Below are positions 16,697 through 24,603 of a stretch of DNA of 29,872 nt, one piece after another. Numbering within the stretch: position 1 is the first letter of the stretch; the number at the start of each line of letters is the position of its first letter. The position numbers and the translations under genes are program-made. The stretch spans positions 1-29,872 of the forward strand of contig CAKRRX010000020.1 of NCBI GenBank assembly GCA_934394595.1, read 5' to 3'. This DNA is from an uncultured Blautia sp. GTDB lineage: Bacteria; Bacillota; Clostridia; Lachnospirales; Lachnospiraceae. The notes beneath the pieces were generated by a model, which was not told where the DNA came from, ran no database searches, and saw nothing but the letters and a program-made list of their open reading frames with translations.

Positions 16697-16702
16697 AGTA
16701 TA
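16697..16702 (-). promoter_or_regulatory. Candidate -10 element for nagB
   Basis: TATACT on the minus strand, with a poor -35 (TGGCGT at 16725-16720). Transcription from about 16690 would place the structured leader at the 5' end of the message. Confidence 0.35.
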
Positions 16703-16777
16703 CCTTATATTTGTGCGAAACGCCATAAATATTTCTGCTTTTTTTTGACTCTTTTGGTGAAAACTAATTGATAAAAA

Positions 16778-16806
16778 TTGACAAGATGCAGATTGTCTGT
16801 TACCAT
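16778..16806 (+). promoter_or_regulatory. Promoter of the hexosamine/galactose operon
   Basis: A perfect TTGACA (16778-16783) and TACCAT (16801-16806) are 17 bases apart. The start would be near 16813, inside the inverted repeat that follows. Confidence 0.6.
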
Positions 16807-16841
16807 CAAACTGTATGCGATCCTTGTTTGCATACAGTTTG
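16807..16841. repeat. Perfect 12-bp inverted repeat at the transcription start
   Basis: CAAACTGTATGC (16807-16818) and GCATACAGTTTG (16830-16841) are perfect inverted arms around 11 bases. There is no T-run after it, so it is not a terminator. Its place over the predicted start of the operon suggests a repressor operator or a 5' stabilising hairpin. Confidence 0.6.
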
Positions 16842-16907
16842 TTACAGGCAATTATTTAATTTACATAAAAATCCGTTTTATGGATAAAAGTGGGAGGAAA
16901 ATAAGTT

Positions 16908-17834
16908 ATGAAAAAGCCAGCATTAGTGGTTATGGCAGCAGGTATGGGAAGCAGATACGGCGGTCTGAAGCAAATCGATCCTGTAGATAAAGAGGGAGAT
17001 ATTATCATTGACTTTTCTATCTATGATGCGCTTCAGGCAGGATTTGAGAAAATCGTATTTATTATAAAGAAAGAGAACGAAGCGGATTTCCGTGCAGCAA
17101 TTGGTGACCGTATGAGCAGACACGCTCAGGTAGAATTTGTATTTCAGGATCTTCACAATCTGCCGGAGGGCTATGAAGTGCCGGAGGGACGTGTGAAACC
17201 ATGGGGAACCGGACATGCGATCATGAGCTGTCTGGATGTGATCGATGGTCCTTTCGCTGTGATCAATGCGGATGATTATTATGGACGTCATGCATTTAAA
17301 ATGGCTTATGATTTCCTTACAGAAAATCAGGATAAGGATGGTGTTTACCAGTATGTGATGGTAGGCTATAAGCTGGAGAATACCCTGACTGATAACGGCC
17401 ATGTGGCAAGAGGTGTCTGTGTAACAGATGAAGATGGTTATCTGATGGATATCAATGAGCGTACTCATATTGAGAAGAGAAACGGCGGGGCTGCCTATAC
17501 AGAAGATGAGGGAAAAACCTGGGTAGAGCTTCCGATGGATGCTACGGTGTCCATGAATATGTGGGGATTTTCTGCAAGTATCCTGAAGGAACTCAAAGAC
17601 AGATTTCCGTTGTTCCTGGAGCAGAATATTGAGAAGAATCCTCTTAAATGCGAGTATTTCCTTCCATTTGTAGTAGACGAGCTTCTGGGCGAGAAGAAAG
17701 CCGTTGTCAAGGTGCTGAAATCCATGGACAAATGGTATGGGGTTACTTATAAAGAAGATAAGCCGGTAGTTATGGCTGCTGTTCAGAAAATGAAGGACGA
17801 AGGAATTTATCCTGAGAAACTGTGGGAGGACTGA
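16908..17834 (+). CDS. Sugar-phosphate nucleotidyltransferase (NDP-sugar pyrophosphorylase family)
   Basis: Transfers a nucleotidyl group to a sugar-1-phosphate to make an NDP-sugar. The N-terminal signature MAAGMGSRYGGLKQ (residues 9-22) has the GxGxRxGxxK pattern of the family. NADDYYG further on holds the metal-binding aspartate. The 308-residue protein is short and has no left-handed beta-helix, so it is not a GlmU. It lies three bases before the NahK-like kinase, which makes hexosamine-1-phosphates, so UDP-GlcNAc or UDP-GalNAc synthesis is the best guess. Glucose-1-phosphate is an alternative substrate. It differs clearly from Bifidobacterium LnpC, which is a GalT-type enzyme. GGGAGG lies ten bases before the ATG. 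Confidence 0.85.
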   Translation: MKKPALVVMAAGMGSRYGGLKQIDPVDKEGDIIIDFSIYDALQAGFEKIVFIIKKENEADFRAAIGDRMSRHAQVEFVFQDLHNLPEGYEVPEGRVKPWGTGHAIMSCLDVIDGPFAVINADDYYGRHAFKMAYDFLTENQDKDGVYQYVMVGYKLENTLTDNGHVARGVCVTDEDGYLMDINERTHIEKRNGGAAYTEDEGKTWVELPMDATVSMNMWGFSASILKELKDRFPLFLEQNIEKNPLKCEYFLPFVVDELLGEKKAVVKVLKSMDKWYGVTYKEDKPVVMAAVQKMKDEGIYPEKLWED

Positions 17835-17837
17835 TCC

Positions 17838-18956
17838 GTGGGAAAAGCAAAGGATGCGAGCCGTCAGGAACTGATGGAAGTAATTGATAATTTTGATTTT
17901 GGCGGTGAACTGGAAGAAGTGGGAATTTATGGAAACGGGCATATTAATGAGACCTATCGTCTGGTTGTAACTTCAGGGAATGGTACCAAAAGATATATCC
18001 TGCAGAAAATGAACAGGCAGATTTTCCGGGATCCGGTAGGTTTGATGGAAAATATCAGCGGTGTCACCTCCTGGCTGAGAAAGAAAATCCAGGAAAATGG
18101 CGGAGATGCAGAGCGGGAGGCCTTAAATATTGTCAATGACCGCACTGGAGCGCCCTATTTTGTGGACAAAGAAGGGGAGTACTGGAGAGCATACCTGTTT
18201 ATTGAGGATGCCACCTGTTTTGACCAGGTAGAAAGTGATGAGGATTTTTATCAGAGCGCCTTGGCTTTTGGAAATTTCCAGCGTCTTCTTTCTGATTATC
18301 CGGCAGAGACCTTACATGAGACTATTCCCAATTTCCATAATACAGTGAAGCGTTTTGCAGATTTTAAAAAGGCTGTGGCAAAAGATGCCAGTGGACGGGC
18401 CGGTGATGTGCAAAAAGAGATTCAGTTCGTTCTGGAAAGAGAGCAGCTGGCGCATACTCTGGTGGATCTGCAGGAGGCTGGCAAGCTGCCTCTTCGTGTA
18501 ACACATAATGATACCAAGCTAAATAATATCATGATCGACAATGCCACAAGAAAGGGAATCTGTGTCATTGACCTGGATACGGTTATGCCTGGACTTTCCC
18601 TGAACGATTTCGGAGATTCCATCCGCTTCGGGGCAAGCACGGCAGCAGAGGATGAACAGGATATCTCCAAGGTTTCCTGTGACCTTCACCTTTTTGAAGT
18701 GTTTGTAAAGGGATTTCTGGAGGGCTGCGGAGGCGCACTTACAGATCTGGAAGTGGAGATGCTTCCAATGGGCGCTATCCTTATGACCTTTGAATGTGGA
18801 ATGCGTTTCCTTGCAGATCATCTGGAGGGAGACCACTATTTCCGTATTCACCGTGAAAACCAGAATCTGGACCGTGCAAGAACTCAGTTTAAGCTTGTGT
18901 GGGACATGGAACAGAAATTATCTCAGATGAAAGCTATTGTACAAAAATATAAATAG
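17838..18956 (+). CDS. nahK: N-acetylhexosamine 1-kinase (NahK/LnpB-like)
   Basis: Phosphorylates GlcNAc or GalNAc at C1 using ATP. The 372-residue protein has the aminoglycoside-phosphotransferase fold and follows Bifidobacterium NahK along its length: YGNGHINETY at 31-40, ILQKMNRQIF at 54-63, catalytic VTHNDTKLNN at 221-230 (D225), metal-binding VIDLDTVMPG at 243-252 (D245/D247), DFGDSIRFGAS at 257-267 and ECGMRFLADHLEGD near the C-terminus. GTG is the start, with GGGAGGA seven bases upstream; an ATG (residue 13) is possible. In bifidobacteria NahK works with GNB/LNB phosphorylase; no GH112 gene is in this window. Its neighbours (nucleotidyltransferase, galE) complete an activation and epimerisation route. 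Confidence 0.88.
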   Translation: MGKAKDASRQELMEVIDNFDFGGELEEVGIYGNGHINETYRLVVTSGNGTKRYILQKMNRQIFRDPVGLMENISGVTSWLRKKIQENGGDAEREALNIVNDRTGAPYFVDKEGEYWRAYLFIEDATCFDQVESDEDFYQSALAFGNFQRLLSDYPAETLHETIPNFHNTVKRFADFKKAVAKDASGRAGDVQKEIQFVLEREQLAHTLVDLQEAGKLPLRVTHNDTKLNNIMIDNATRKGICVIDLDTVMPGLSLNDFGDSIRFGASTAAEDEQDISKVSCDLHLFEVFVKGFLEGCGGALTDLEVEMLPMGAILMTFECGMRFLADHLEGDHYFRIHRENQNLDRARTQFKLVWDMEQKLSQMKAIVQKYK

Positions 18957-18971
18957 TGGTATGCTAATCAC

Positions 18972-19076
18972 GCAGGTGTGAAAATGCCTGCATGGCTACA
19001 ATCAACAAATGCAAAGGGCGATTGTAAATACATTTCCCATTTAACAGCTGAGGCTGCATTAAGGGCGCTTTGCAGC
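18972..19076 (+). other. Three consecutive hairpins in the gap before galE
   Basis: The 139-base gap between nahK and galE has no gene. It contains GCAGG/CCTGC (18972-18991), TACAATC/GATTGTA (18997-19026, perfect 7 bp) and GCTGCA/TGCAGC (19053-19076), the last ending just before AAGGAGG. No T-run follows any of them. A leader or processing region is possible. Confidence 0.3.
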
Positions 19077-19095
19077 AAACAAGGAGGAAAATATC

Positions 19096-20112
19096 ATGGC
19101 AATTTTAGTAACAGGCGGTGCAGGATACATCGGAAGCCACACAGTTGTAGAACTTCAGAATTCCGGTTATGACGTAGTAGTACTGGATAATCTGTCTAAT
19201 TCCAGTGAGAAGGCACTTGACAGAGTATCCAAGATCACAGGCAAGCCGGTGAAATTTTATAAGGCAGATATCCTGGACAGAGAAGCCCTCGACCAGATTT
19301 TTGATAAAGAAGACATTGACTCCTGTATTCATTTTGCCGGACTGAAGGCTGTAGGCGAGTCCGTGGTAAAACCATGGGAATATTATGAGAATAATATTGC
19401 AGGAACTCTGACTCTTGTGGATGTAATGAGAAAGCATGGTGTAAAGAATATTATCTTCTCTTCCTCTGCAACTGTATATGGAGATCCGGCTCAGATCCCG
19501 ATCACAGAGGAGTGCCCCAAGGGACAGTGTACAAACCCATATGGATGGACCAAATCCATGCTGGAGCAGGTACTTACCGACATTCAGAAAGCAGATCCAC
19601 AGTGGAATGTAATGCTTCTTCGTTACTTTAACCCGATCGGCGCACATAAGAGCGGAACCATCGGAGAGAATCCAAATGGTATCCCGAACAACCTTATGCC
19701 ATACATCACACAGGTTGCAGTTGGCAAGCTGAAAGAACTTGGTGTATTTGGAAATGATTATGACACTCCGGACGGAACCGGTGTAAGGGATTATATCCAT
19801 GTTGTTGACCTGGCAAAGGGCCATGTAAAGGCTCTTAAGAAGATCGAGGAGAATCCGGGACTTGCCATTTATAACCTTGGTACAGGAAAGGGCTACAGTG
19901 TTCTTGACATTGTAAAGAACTTTGAAGCTGCTACAGGTGTGAAGATCCCGTATGTGATCAAGCCACGCCGTGCAGGTGACATTGCAACCTGCTATTGTGA
20001 CGCTTCCAAGGCTGCAAAAGAACTTGGCTGGACAGCAGAAAACGGTATCCGTGAGATGTGTGAGGATTCCTGGAGATGGCAGTCAAATAACCCGAATGGG
20101 TACGAAGAATAA
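19096..20112 (+). CDS. galE: UDP-glucose 4-epimerase
   Basis: Interconverts UDP-glucose and UDP-galactose, and in many bacteria UDP-GlcNAc and UDP-GalNAc, using bound NAD+. The 338-residue protein is normal GalE length. The Rossmann motif GGAGYIGS is at residues 7-14, FSSSATVYG near 122-130 holds the catalytic serine/threonine, and Y149 with K153 (YGWTK) is the catalytic pair. AAGGAGG lies eight bases before the ATG. It follows the NahK-like gene on the same strand, so it probably makes the galacto form of the activated amino sugar or links galactose to glycolysis. A HAD phosphatase follows after 14 bases. Confidence 0.96.
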   Translation: MAILVTGGAGYIGSHTVVELQNSGYDVVVLDNLSNSSEKALDRVSKITGKPVKFYKADILDREALDQIFDKEDIDSCIHFAGLKAVGESVVKPWEYYENNIAGTLTLVDVMRKHGVKNIIFSSSATVYGDPAQIPITEECPKGQCTNPYGWTKSMLEQVLTDIQKADPQWNVMLLRYFNPIGAHKSGTIGENPNGIPNNLMPYITQVAVGKLKELGVFGNDYDTPDGTGVRDYIHVVDLAKGHVKALKKIEENPGLAIYNLGTGKGYSVLDIVKNFEAATGVKIPYVIKPRRAGDIATCYCDASKAAKELGWTAENGIREMCEDSWRWQSNNPNGYEE

Positions 20113-20126
20113 AAAGGATAATATCT

Positions 20127-20747
20127 ATGACCCGAAATTTGATTTTTGATGTGGGAGATGTGCTTCTGGAATATCGGTGGTTTGAAATGCTTACAGAGGA
20201 TTACGGCCTTTCTGAGGCAGAAGCAAAGCGCATCGGTGGAGAAATGTTCGATCATGAGATCTGGGAGATGGGGCTGGATGGTGGCCGTCTGACTACTGAT
20301 GAAGCCATTGCCAGGTACAAAGAGCGTTATCCAAAGGATGGAAAAGTAATAGACTGGTTCCTGAAAAACGGTCGTCTGATGGTGATAAACCGTACCGAGA
20401 TCTGGGAGAAGATCGCAGCACTGAAAAAGCAGGGCTACGGGATTTACATATTGTCAAACTATTCCGAAGAGTTGTTTCACATGCATACAGAAGGAGCGGC
20501 ATTTCTGGATATTCTGGACGGTGGGATCGTGTCCTACCAGGTTCATGAGCTTAAGCCAGACAGACGGATCTATGAACTTCTTCTGGAAAAATATGACCTG
20601 AAGGCATCGGAGTGTCTGTTTTTTGATGACAGGCTCCAGAATGTGGAGGGTGCCAGAAAAGTGGGTATTGAGGCCATTCAGGTGACATCAAGACAGATGC
20701 TGGGTGAGAAGCTGGAGCAGATGCTTCAGGATGGAATGAAAGCATAA
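20127..20747 (+). CDS. HAD-superfamily hydrolase, YihX-like
   Basis: Small cytoplasmic phosphatase candidate of 206 residues with an alpha-helical cap (HAD subclass IA). Motif I is FDVGDVLL with nucleophile D8, but the usual second aspartate is Gly10, as in E. coli YihX (DLGN). Motif II ILSNYS has S110, motif III ELKPD has K143 and motif IV FFDDRLQN has D167/D168. YihX removes phosphate from glucose-1-phosphate, so a sugar-1-phosphate is a reasonable substrate given the nahK/galE context; this is inference. AGGA lies eight bases before the ATG. It is the last gene before a terminator. Confidence 0.85.
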   Translation: MTRNLIFDVGDVLLEYRWFEMLTEDYGLSEAEAKRIGGEMFDHEIWEMGLDGGRLTTDEAIARYKERYPKDGKVIDWFLKNGRLMVINRTEIWEKIAALKKQGYGIYILSNYSEELFHMHTEGAAFLDILDGGIVSYQVHELKPDRRIYELLLEKYDLKASECLFFDDRLQNVEGARKVGIEAIQVTSRQMLGEKLEQMLQDGMKA

Positions 20748-20757
20748 AGAAAAAGAG

Positions 20758-20814
20758 AAAGCTGCTTCAGGGGCAAAGGAGAAATCCCTTTTCCCAGAGG
20801 CGGCTTTTTGCTTT
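20758..20814 (+). terminator. Intrinsic terminator of the hexosamine/galactose operon
   Basis: A 15-bp imperfect stem (20758-20772 with 20793-20807; two G-U pairs and one mismatch) closes about 20 bases and is followed by TTTTTGCTTT. Confidence 0.8.
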
Positions 20815-20838
20815 ACATAAAGTGGGAAATCATATGCC

Positions 20839-20867
20839 TTGCTTTTCTTTTTAGCAGATGATAGAAT
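20839..20867 (+). promoter_or_regulatory. Promoter of the thioredoxin operon
   Basis: TTGCTT (20839-20844) and TAGAAT (20862-20867) are 17 bases apart, giving a leader of about 22 bases before the GTG start at 20897. Confidence 0.55.
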
Positions 20868-20896
20868 AGCGTTACAGATAGAAAGCAGGTGATAGT

Positions 20897-21796
20897 GTGG
20901 AGAATCTGATCATTGTAGGTGCCGGCCCGGCCGGAATTTCAGCAGCGCTGTATGCAGCACGTGCCAATCTGGATCCGCTGGTAATAAATAACGGCATTGG
21001 AGCTTTGGAAAAAGCAGAAAAAATAGAAAATTATTACGGACTTCCCCATCCGGTAACGGGAAAAGAGCTGTTCGAAACCGGAATTGCCCAGGCAAAGGCA
21101 CTGGGCGTACGTGTCCTGGATGCCCAGGTGTTGGGAGTCAGTGGTTTTGATACTTTTCAGGTGAAGACCACAGAAGGTGATTTTGAGAGCATCAGTGTGA
21201 TCCTGGCTACCGGAAGTAAGAGGAAAAAGCCCGGAATACCGGGACTTCAGGAATTTGAAGGAAAAGGTGTAAGCTACTGTGCTGTCTGCGATGCCTTTTT
21301 TTACAGAGGCAAGAATGTGGCAGTACTGGGAAACAGTGATTTTGCACTTCATGAGGCACAGACACTTTTGGCTACTGCCGGTTCCGTTACCATATACACA
21401 GACGGCATGGAGCCGGAGTTTTCAACGAAAACGGATTTACCGGTGAATACGATGAAAATACAGGCAATAGAAGGTGCAAAAACAGTTTCCGGTCTTCGGC
21501 TGGAGCCAGAGGTAAGCGCCATGGAGAATGGAGAAAATGTTAGTTCTTTTGCAGCTGCAGATGGAATTTTTGTGGCAATGGGAACTGCCGGAAGCTCGGA
21601 GATGGCCCGCCAGATGGGAGCAGCGCTTACAGAAAAAGGAAATATCAAAGTAAATGACCAGATGGAGAGTACCATCCCAGGTCTGTTTGCAGCAGGGGAC
21701 TGTACCGGAGGTCTTCTGCAGGTGGCAAAAGCTGTAGCTGACGGCGCCCAGGCAGGTATCAGTGCAGGGAAATATGTGAGAAGCCGCAAAAAATAA
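20897..21796 (+). CDS. trxB: Thioredoxin reductase-like flavoprotein, probably not NADPH-dependent
   Basis: FAD-dependent disulfide reductase that reduces thioredoxin. The 299-residue protein has GAGPAG at residues 8-13 for FAD, redox-active CAVC at 128-131, and the second FAD motif PGLFAAGDCTGG near the C-terminus. The NADPH site is altered: the canonical GGGDSA reads GNSDFA at 145-150 and the HRR pair reads YTD near 167-169. This is the pattern of Clostridium ferredoxin-dependent flavin thioredoxin reductases, so the electron donor is likely ferredoxin. The start is GTG with AGGTGA only four bases upstream; no better in-frame start fits the intact FAD motif. Thioredoxin follows after 28 bases. 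Confidence 0.88.
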   Translation: MENLIIVGAGPAGISAALYAARANLDPLVINNGIGALEKAEKIENYYGLPHPVTGKELFETGIAQAKALGVRVLDAQVLGVSGFDTFQVKTTEGDFESISVILATGSKRKKPGIPGLQEFEGKGVSYCAVCDAFFYRGKNVAVLGNSDFALHEAQTLLATAGSVTIYTDGMEPEFSTKTDLPVNTMKIQAIEGAKTVSGLRLEPEVSAMENGENVSSFAAADGIFVAMGTAGSSEMARQMGAALTEKGNIKVNDQMESTIPGLFAAGDCTGGLLQVAKAVADGAQAGISAGKYVRSRKK

Positions 21797-21824
21797 GCTT
21801 ATCAGAAAAAGGAGAATAGAAATT

Positions 21825-22127
21825 ATGGCAAAAGTAATCACAACACAGAATTTCGATGAAGAAGTTTTAAAATCCCAGAAGCCATTTCTTCTGGATTTCT
21901 GGGCAACCTGGTGCGGCCCGTGCATGCGTCAGGGTCCTATTGTAGAAGAGCTTGCAGAGGAAGGCTATGCAGTTGGAAAGGTGGATGTAGACCAGAATAT
22001 GGAGCTTGCACAGCAGTTCCGTGTAATGAGTATTCCCACACTTATTGTTTTCAAAAATGGACAGGAAGCGCACAGACTGGTAGGGCTCACAGACAAAGAA
22101 GACCTGAAAAAGCTGCTTGATGAGTAA
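21825..22127 (+). CDS. trxA: Thioredoxin
   Basis: Small protein-disulfide reductant of 100 residues. The active site WCGPC is at 29-33, within DFWATWCGPCMRQGP, and the cis-proline motif SIPTLIVFKNG is present. It lies directly after the reductase gene with a strong AAAAAGGAG ribosome site, so the pair is a reductase/substrate unit. The family and role are secure; whether it is the main cellular thioredoxin is not known. Confidence 0.95.
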   Translation: MAKVITTQNFDEEVLKSQKPFLLDFWATWCGPCMRQGPIVEELAEEGYAVGKVDVDQNMELAQQFRVMSIPTLIVFKNGQEAHRLVGLTDKEDLKKLLDE

Positions 22128-23805
22128 AGAAATGAAGATTTTACTGGCAGCATGTAATGCAAAATATATCCATTCCAATCTGGCGGTCTTTAATCTGAAA
22201 TCCTATGCCAGGGAGTATGGCAGCCGGATTCTTCTAAGAGAATATACCATCAATCAGCAAAAGGATGATATTTTGAAGGATATTTACCGCAGCCATCCGG
22301 ATGTGGTGTGTGTGTCCTGCTATATCTGGAATATCACGTTCGTGAAGGAACTGATGCAGGATCTGAAAAAGATCCTGCCAGAGGTTCCTTTCTGGGCAGG
22401 AGGGCCGGAGGTATCCTATGACGCAGAAGAATTTCTGCAGAAGAATCCGGCTTTTTATGGTGTAATGCTGGGCGAAGGAGAGGAAACCTTTCTGGAACTG
22501 GTGCGACATTATGAGGAAGGCTCTGTCTCCCTTGAAAATATTGCCGGAATTGTATACAGAGAAGAAAATGGCAGCCTTCACAATAATGGATGGCGACCGA
22601 TCATGGATCTGAGCCAGGTCCCTTTTGCCTATGAGGATCTGGAGGATTTTCGTAATCGGATCATTTATTATGAAAGCAGCAGGGGATGTCCTTTTTCCTG
22701 CAGTTATTGTCTGTCCTCTGTTGATAAGAAACTGCGGTTCCGGGATCTTTCCCTGGTAAAAAAAGAACTGCAGTTTTTCCTGGATCACCAGGTACCACAG
22801 GTGAAATTTGTAGACCGTACCTTTAACTGTAAACATGACCATGCCATGGCAATCTGGCAGTACATAAAAGATCATGACAATGGAGTGACGAACTTTCATT
22901 TTGAAATATCGGCAGATCTTCTTCGGGAAGAGGAATTACAGCTGATGAAGACTATGCGCCCGGGGCTGATCCAGCTGGAAATCGGGGTGCAGTCTACCAA
23001 TCCCCAGACTATCAGGGCTATCCACAGGACTATGGATTTTGAAAAGCTTACTGAAATTGTAAATCAGATACACAGTTTCCGGAATATCCATCAGCACCTG
23101 GATCTGATCGCAGGACTTCCCTATGAAGATTATGACAGCTTCCACAGATCCTTTAATGATGTGTATGCCCTTCATCCACAGCAGCTTCAGCTGGGATTTC
23201 TGAAAGTTTTAAAGGGCTCTCATATGAAAGAAATGGCACAGGACTATGGGATCGTTTACAAAGAGCAGGAACCTTATGAAGTGCTGGGGACAAAATGGCT
23301 TCCCTATGAGGATATTTTGCACCTGAAAATGGTGGAAAGTATGGTGGAAGTGTATTATAATAGTGGACAGTTTCAAAATACACTGGATTATGTGGAAACG
23401 CTTTTTACAGATCCATTCACATTGTATGAGAAGCTGGGGGCATTTTACGAGAAAAAAGGTTATACGGAGATTTCCCATTCCAGGATGCGCCGCTATGAGA
23501 TTTTCCTGGAATTTGCAGAGGAAGAACTTGGAAAAGTATCTTCTGCACAAGGGACAACGCAATGCGAAAAAATTGCAGACTGTATGGTATATGACCTTTA
23601 TCTTCGCGAAAATCTGAAAAGCCATCCGTCTTTTGAATATGATCAGAAGCCTTTCGAAAAGAAGATATGGGAATATAGAAGGCAGGAGAAGATTTCGAAG
23701 ACTGCACATATTGAAGTGTTCCGGGATGGCAGGATCTTATTGTTTGATTATGAGAACCGGGATCCGTTGCTGCACAATGCAGCAGTGAGAGAAATCCGGA
23801 TATAA
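22120..23805 (+). CDS. B12-binding-domain radical SAM protein (DUF4080-type)
   Basis: Radical SAM enzyme with an N-terminal cobalamin-binding-like Rossmann domain (residues about 1-150; VVCVSCYIWNITFVKEL and FWAGGPEVSYD). The iron-sulfur motif RGCPFSCSYC has cysteines 190, 194 and 197, counted from the 22120 start. The C-terminal region of about 200 residues matches what I recall as DUF4080. The substrate is unknown. It overlaps the thioredoxin gene by eight bases. Starts TTG 22117, ATG 22120 and ATG 22132 are all in frame and none has a strong ribosome site; the last gives MKILLAACNAKY, the usual beginning of the family, and is a serious alternative. No cobalamin-site His is obvious in the N-terminal domain, so B12 use is not certain. 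Confidence 0.85.
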   Translation: MSKEMKILLAACNAKYIHSNLAVFNLKSYAREYGSRILLREYTINQQKDDILKDIYRSHPDVVCVSCYIWNITFVKELMQDLKKILPEVPFWAGGPEVSYDAEEFLQKNPAFYGVMLGEGEETFLELVRHYEEGSVSLENIAGIVYREENGSLHNNGWRPIMDLSQVPFAYEDLEDFRNRIIYYESSRGCPFSCSYCLSSVDKKLRFRDLSLVKKELQFFLDHQVPQVKFVDRTFNCKHDHAMAIWQYIKDHDNGVTNFHFEISADLLREEELQLMKTMRPGLIQLEIGVQSTNPQTIRAIHRTMDFEKLTEIVNQIHSFRNIHQHLDLIAGLPYEDYDSFHRSFNDVYALHPQQLQLGFLKVLKGSHMKEMAQDYGIVYKEQEPYEVLGTKWLPYEDILHLKMVESMVEVYYNSGQFQNTLDYVETLFTDPFTLYEKLGAFYEKKGYTEISHSRMRRYEIFLEFAEEELGKVSSAQGTTQCEKIADCMVYDLYLRENLKSHPSFEYDQKPFEKKIWEYRRQEKISKTAHIEVFRDGRILLFDYENRDPLLHNAAVREIRI

Positions 23806-23819
23806 GAAAGGGTATTAAT

Positions 23820-23924
23820 ATGGGAATGTTTGATCCAAAGAAAAGAAAACTTGTCACTGCGATTATCGCAATTATCCTTGTGCTGGCTATGGTAGTGCCC
23901 ACAGTTCTTTCACTGATTATGTAG
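23820..23924 (+). CDS. 34-residue single-pass membrane peptide
   Basis: A short gene with a good ribosome site: AAAGGG (23807-23812) lies seven bases before the ATG. The peptide starts with a charged segment (MGMFDPKKRK) and continues as one hydrophobic helix to the end (residues 11-34). It lies 14 bases after the radical SAM gene and 11 before the next gene, so it is in the operon. The layout resembles small membrane proteins such as the Prli42 stressosome anchor, but the similarity is only in shape and I do not claim it. Function unknown. Confidence 0.65.
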   Translation: MGMFDPKKRKLVTAIIAIILVLAMVVPTVLSLIM

Positions 23925-23935
23925 GTGCTGACAGG

Positions 23936-24601
23936 ATGAGACTGGGAAAAGAAGCCATGGAGGCATTGCAGGCGGAAATCTATGGGAGACTTGCGCCGGG
24001 AAATGAGCTTGTGGTAGCTGGTGCCATAGGCCTGGAAGGAACTGCGCTTATTGCCAGGCAGGAGTATGCCAGACTGCGAAAGCATTTTTCAGAGAGCTTT
24101 TTGAGGGAATGCCAGGGATTTTGTCCTACCTGCTTAAATGAGTCAAAAGACATGCAAGGTGCAGGTGAACTGGGGCAGCCGTGGGAGTCAGGCGCTTTTT
24201 CAGAATCCGGTTCTGTGTGGGAGACTGCCAGAGCTGCAGGAGCTACGGCGCTTTATGCAATGAACGAGGGCGGCTTTCTATGTGCTTTGTGGAAAATGGC
24301 AGAGGCATCACAGATAGGGCTGGAGATGGATTTTGGAAAAGTTCCTATCCGGCAGGAAACTATAGAAATCTGTGAGGTTTTTGATATCAATCCATATAGA
24401 ATGAGATCCGGCGGGGCACTTCTGATCGGTATGCCTGCAGGAGAGGGACTGGTACATAAGCTTCACAGGATGGGCATTATGGCGTCTGTGATCGGACAGA
24501 CAAATGCAGGAAATGACCGGCTTTTGTATTATAACGGAAATGCCAGATATCTGGACCGTCCCACAAAAGACGAAATTTATAAAGTAATAGAAAAGAGATA
24601 A
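23936..24601 (+). CDS. AIR synthase-related (HypE/PurM C-terminal-like) protein
   Basis: A 221-residue protein whose C-terminal part resembles the PurM/HypE C-terminal domain: EVFDINPYRMRSGGALLIGMP at about 150-170, then a glycine-rich segment, VIGQTNAGNDRLLYYNG and RYLDRPTKDEIYKV at the end. The N-terminal ATP-binding domain of a full HypE (about 330 residues) is not present; residues 1-90 keep only a short VVAGAIGLEGTALIARQEY region. This is a small family seen in Clostridia rather than an obvious truncation, since start, ribosome site (TAGGTG, eight bases upstream) and stop are clean. Whether it has enzyme activity is unknown. It is followed after two bases by trmL. Confidence 0.7.
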   Translation: MRLGKEAMEALQAEIYGRLAPGNELVVAGAIGLEGTALIARQEYARLRKHFSESFLRECQGFCPTCLNESKDMQGAGELGQPWESGAFSESGSVWETARAAGATALYAMNEGGFLCALWKMAEASQIGLEMDFGKVPIRQETIEICEVFDINPYRMRSGGALLIGMPAGEGLVHKLHRMGIMASVIGQTNAGNDRLLYYNGNARYLDRPTKDEIYKVIEKR

Positions 24602-24603
24602 AA

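Noticed and set aside
16923..17942. Minus-strand open frame of about 339 codons
   Set aside because: Antisense shadow of the nucleotidyltransferase gene, which has clear catalytic motifs.
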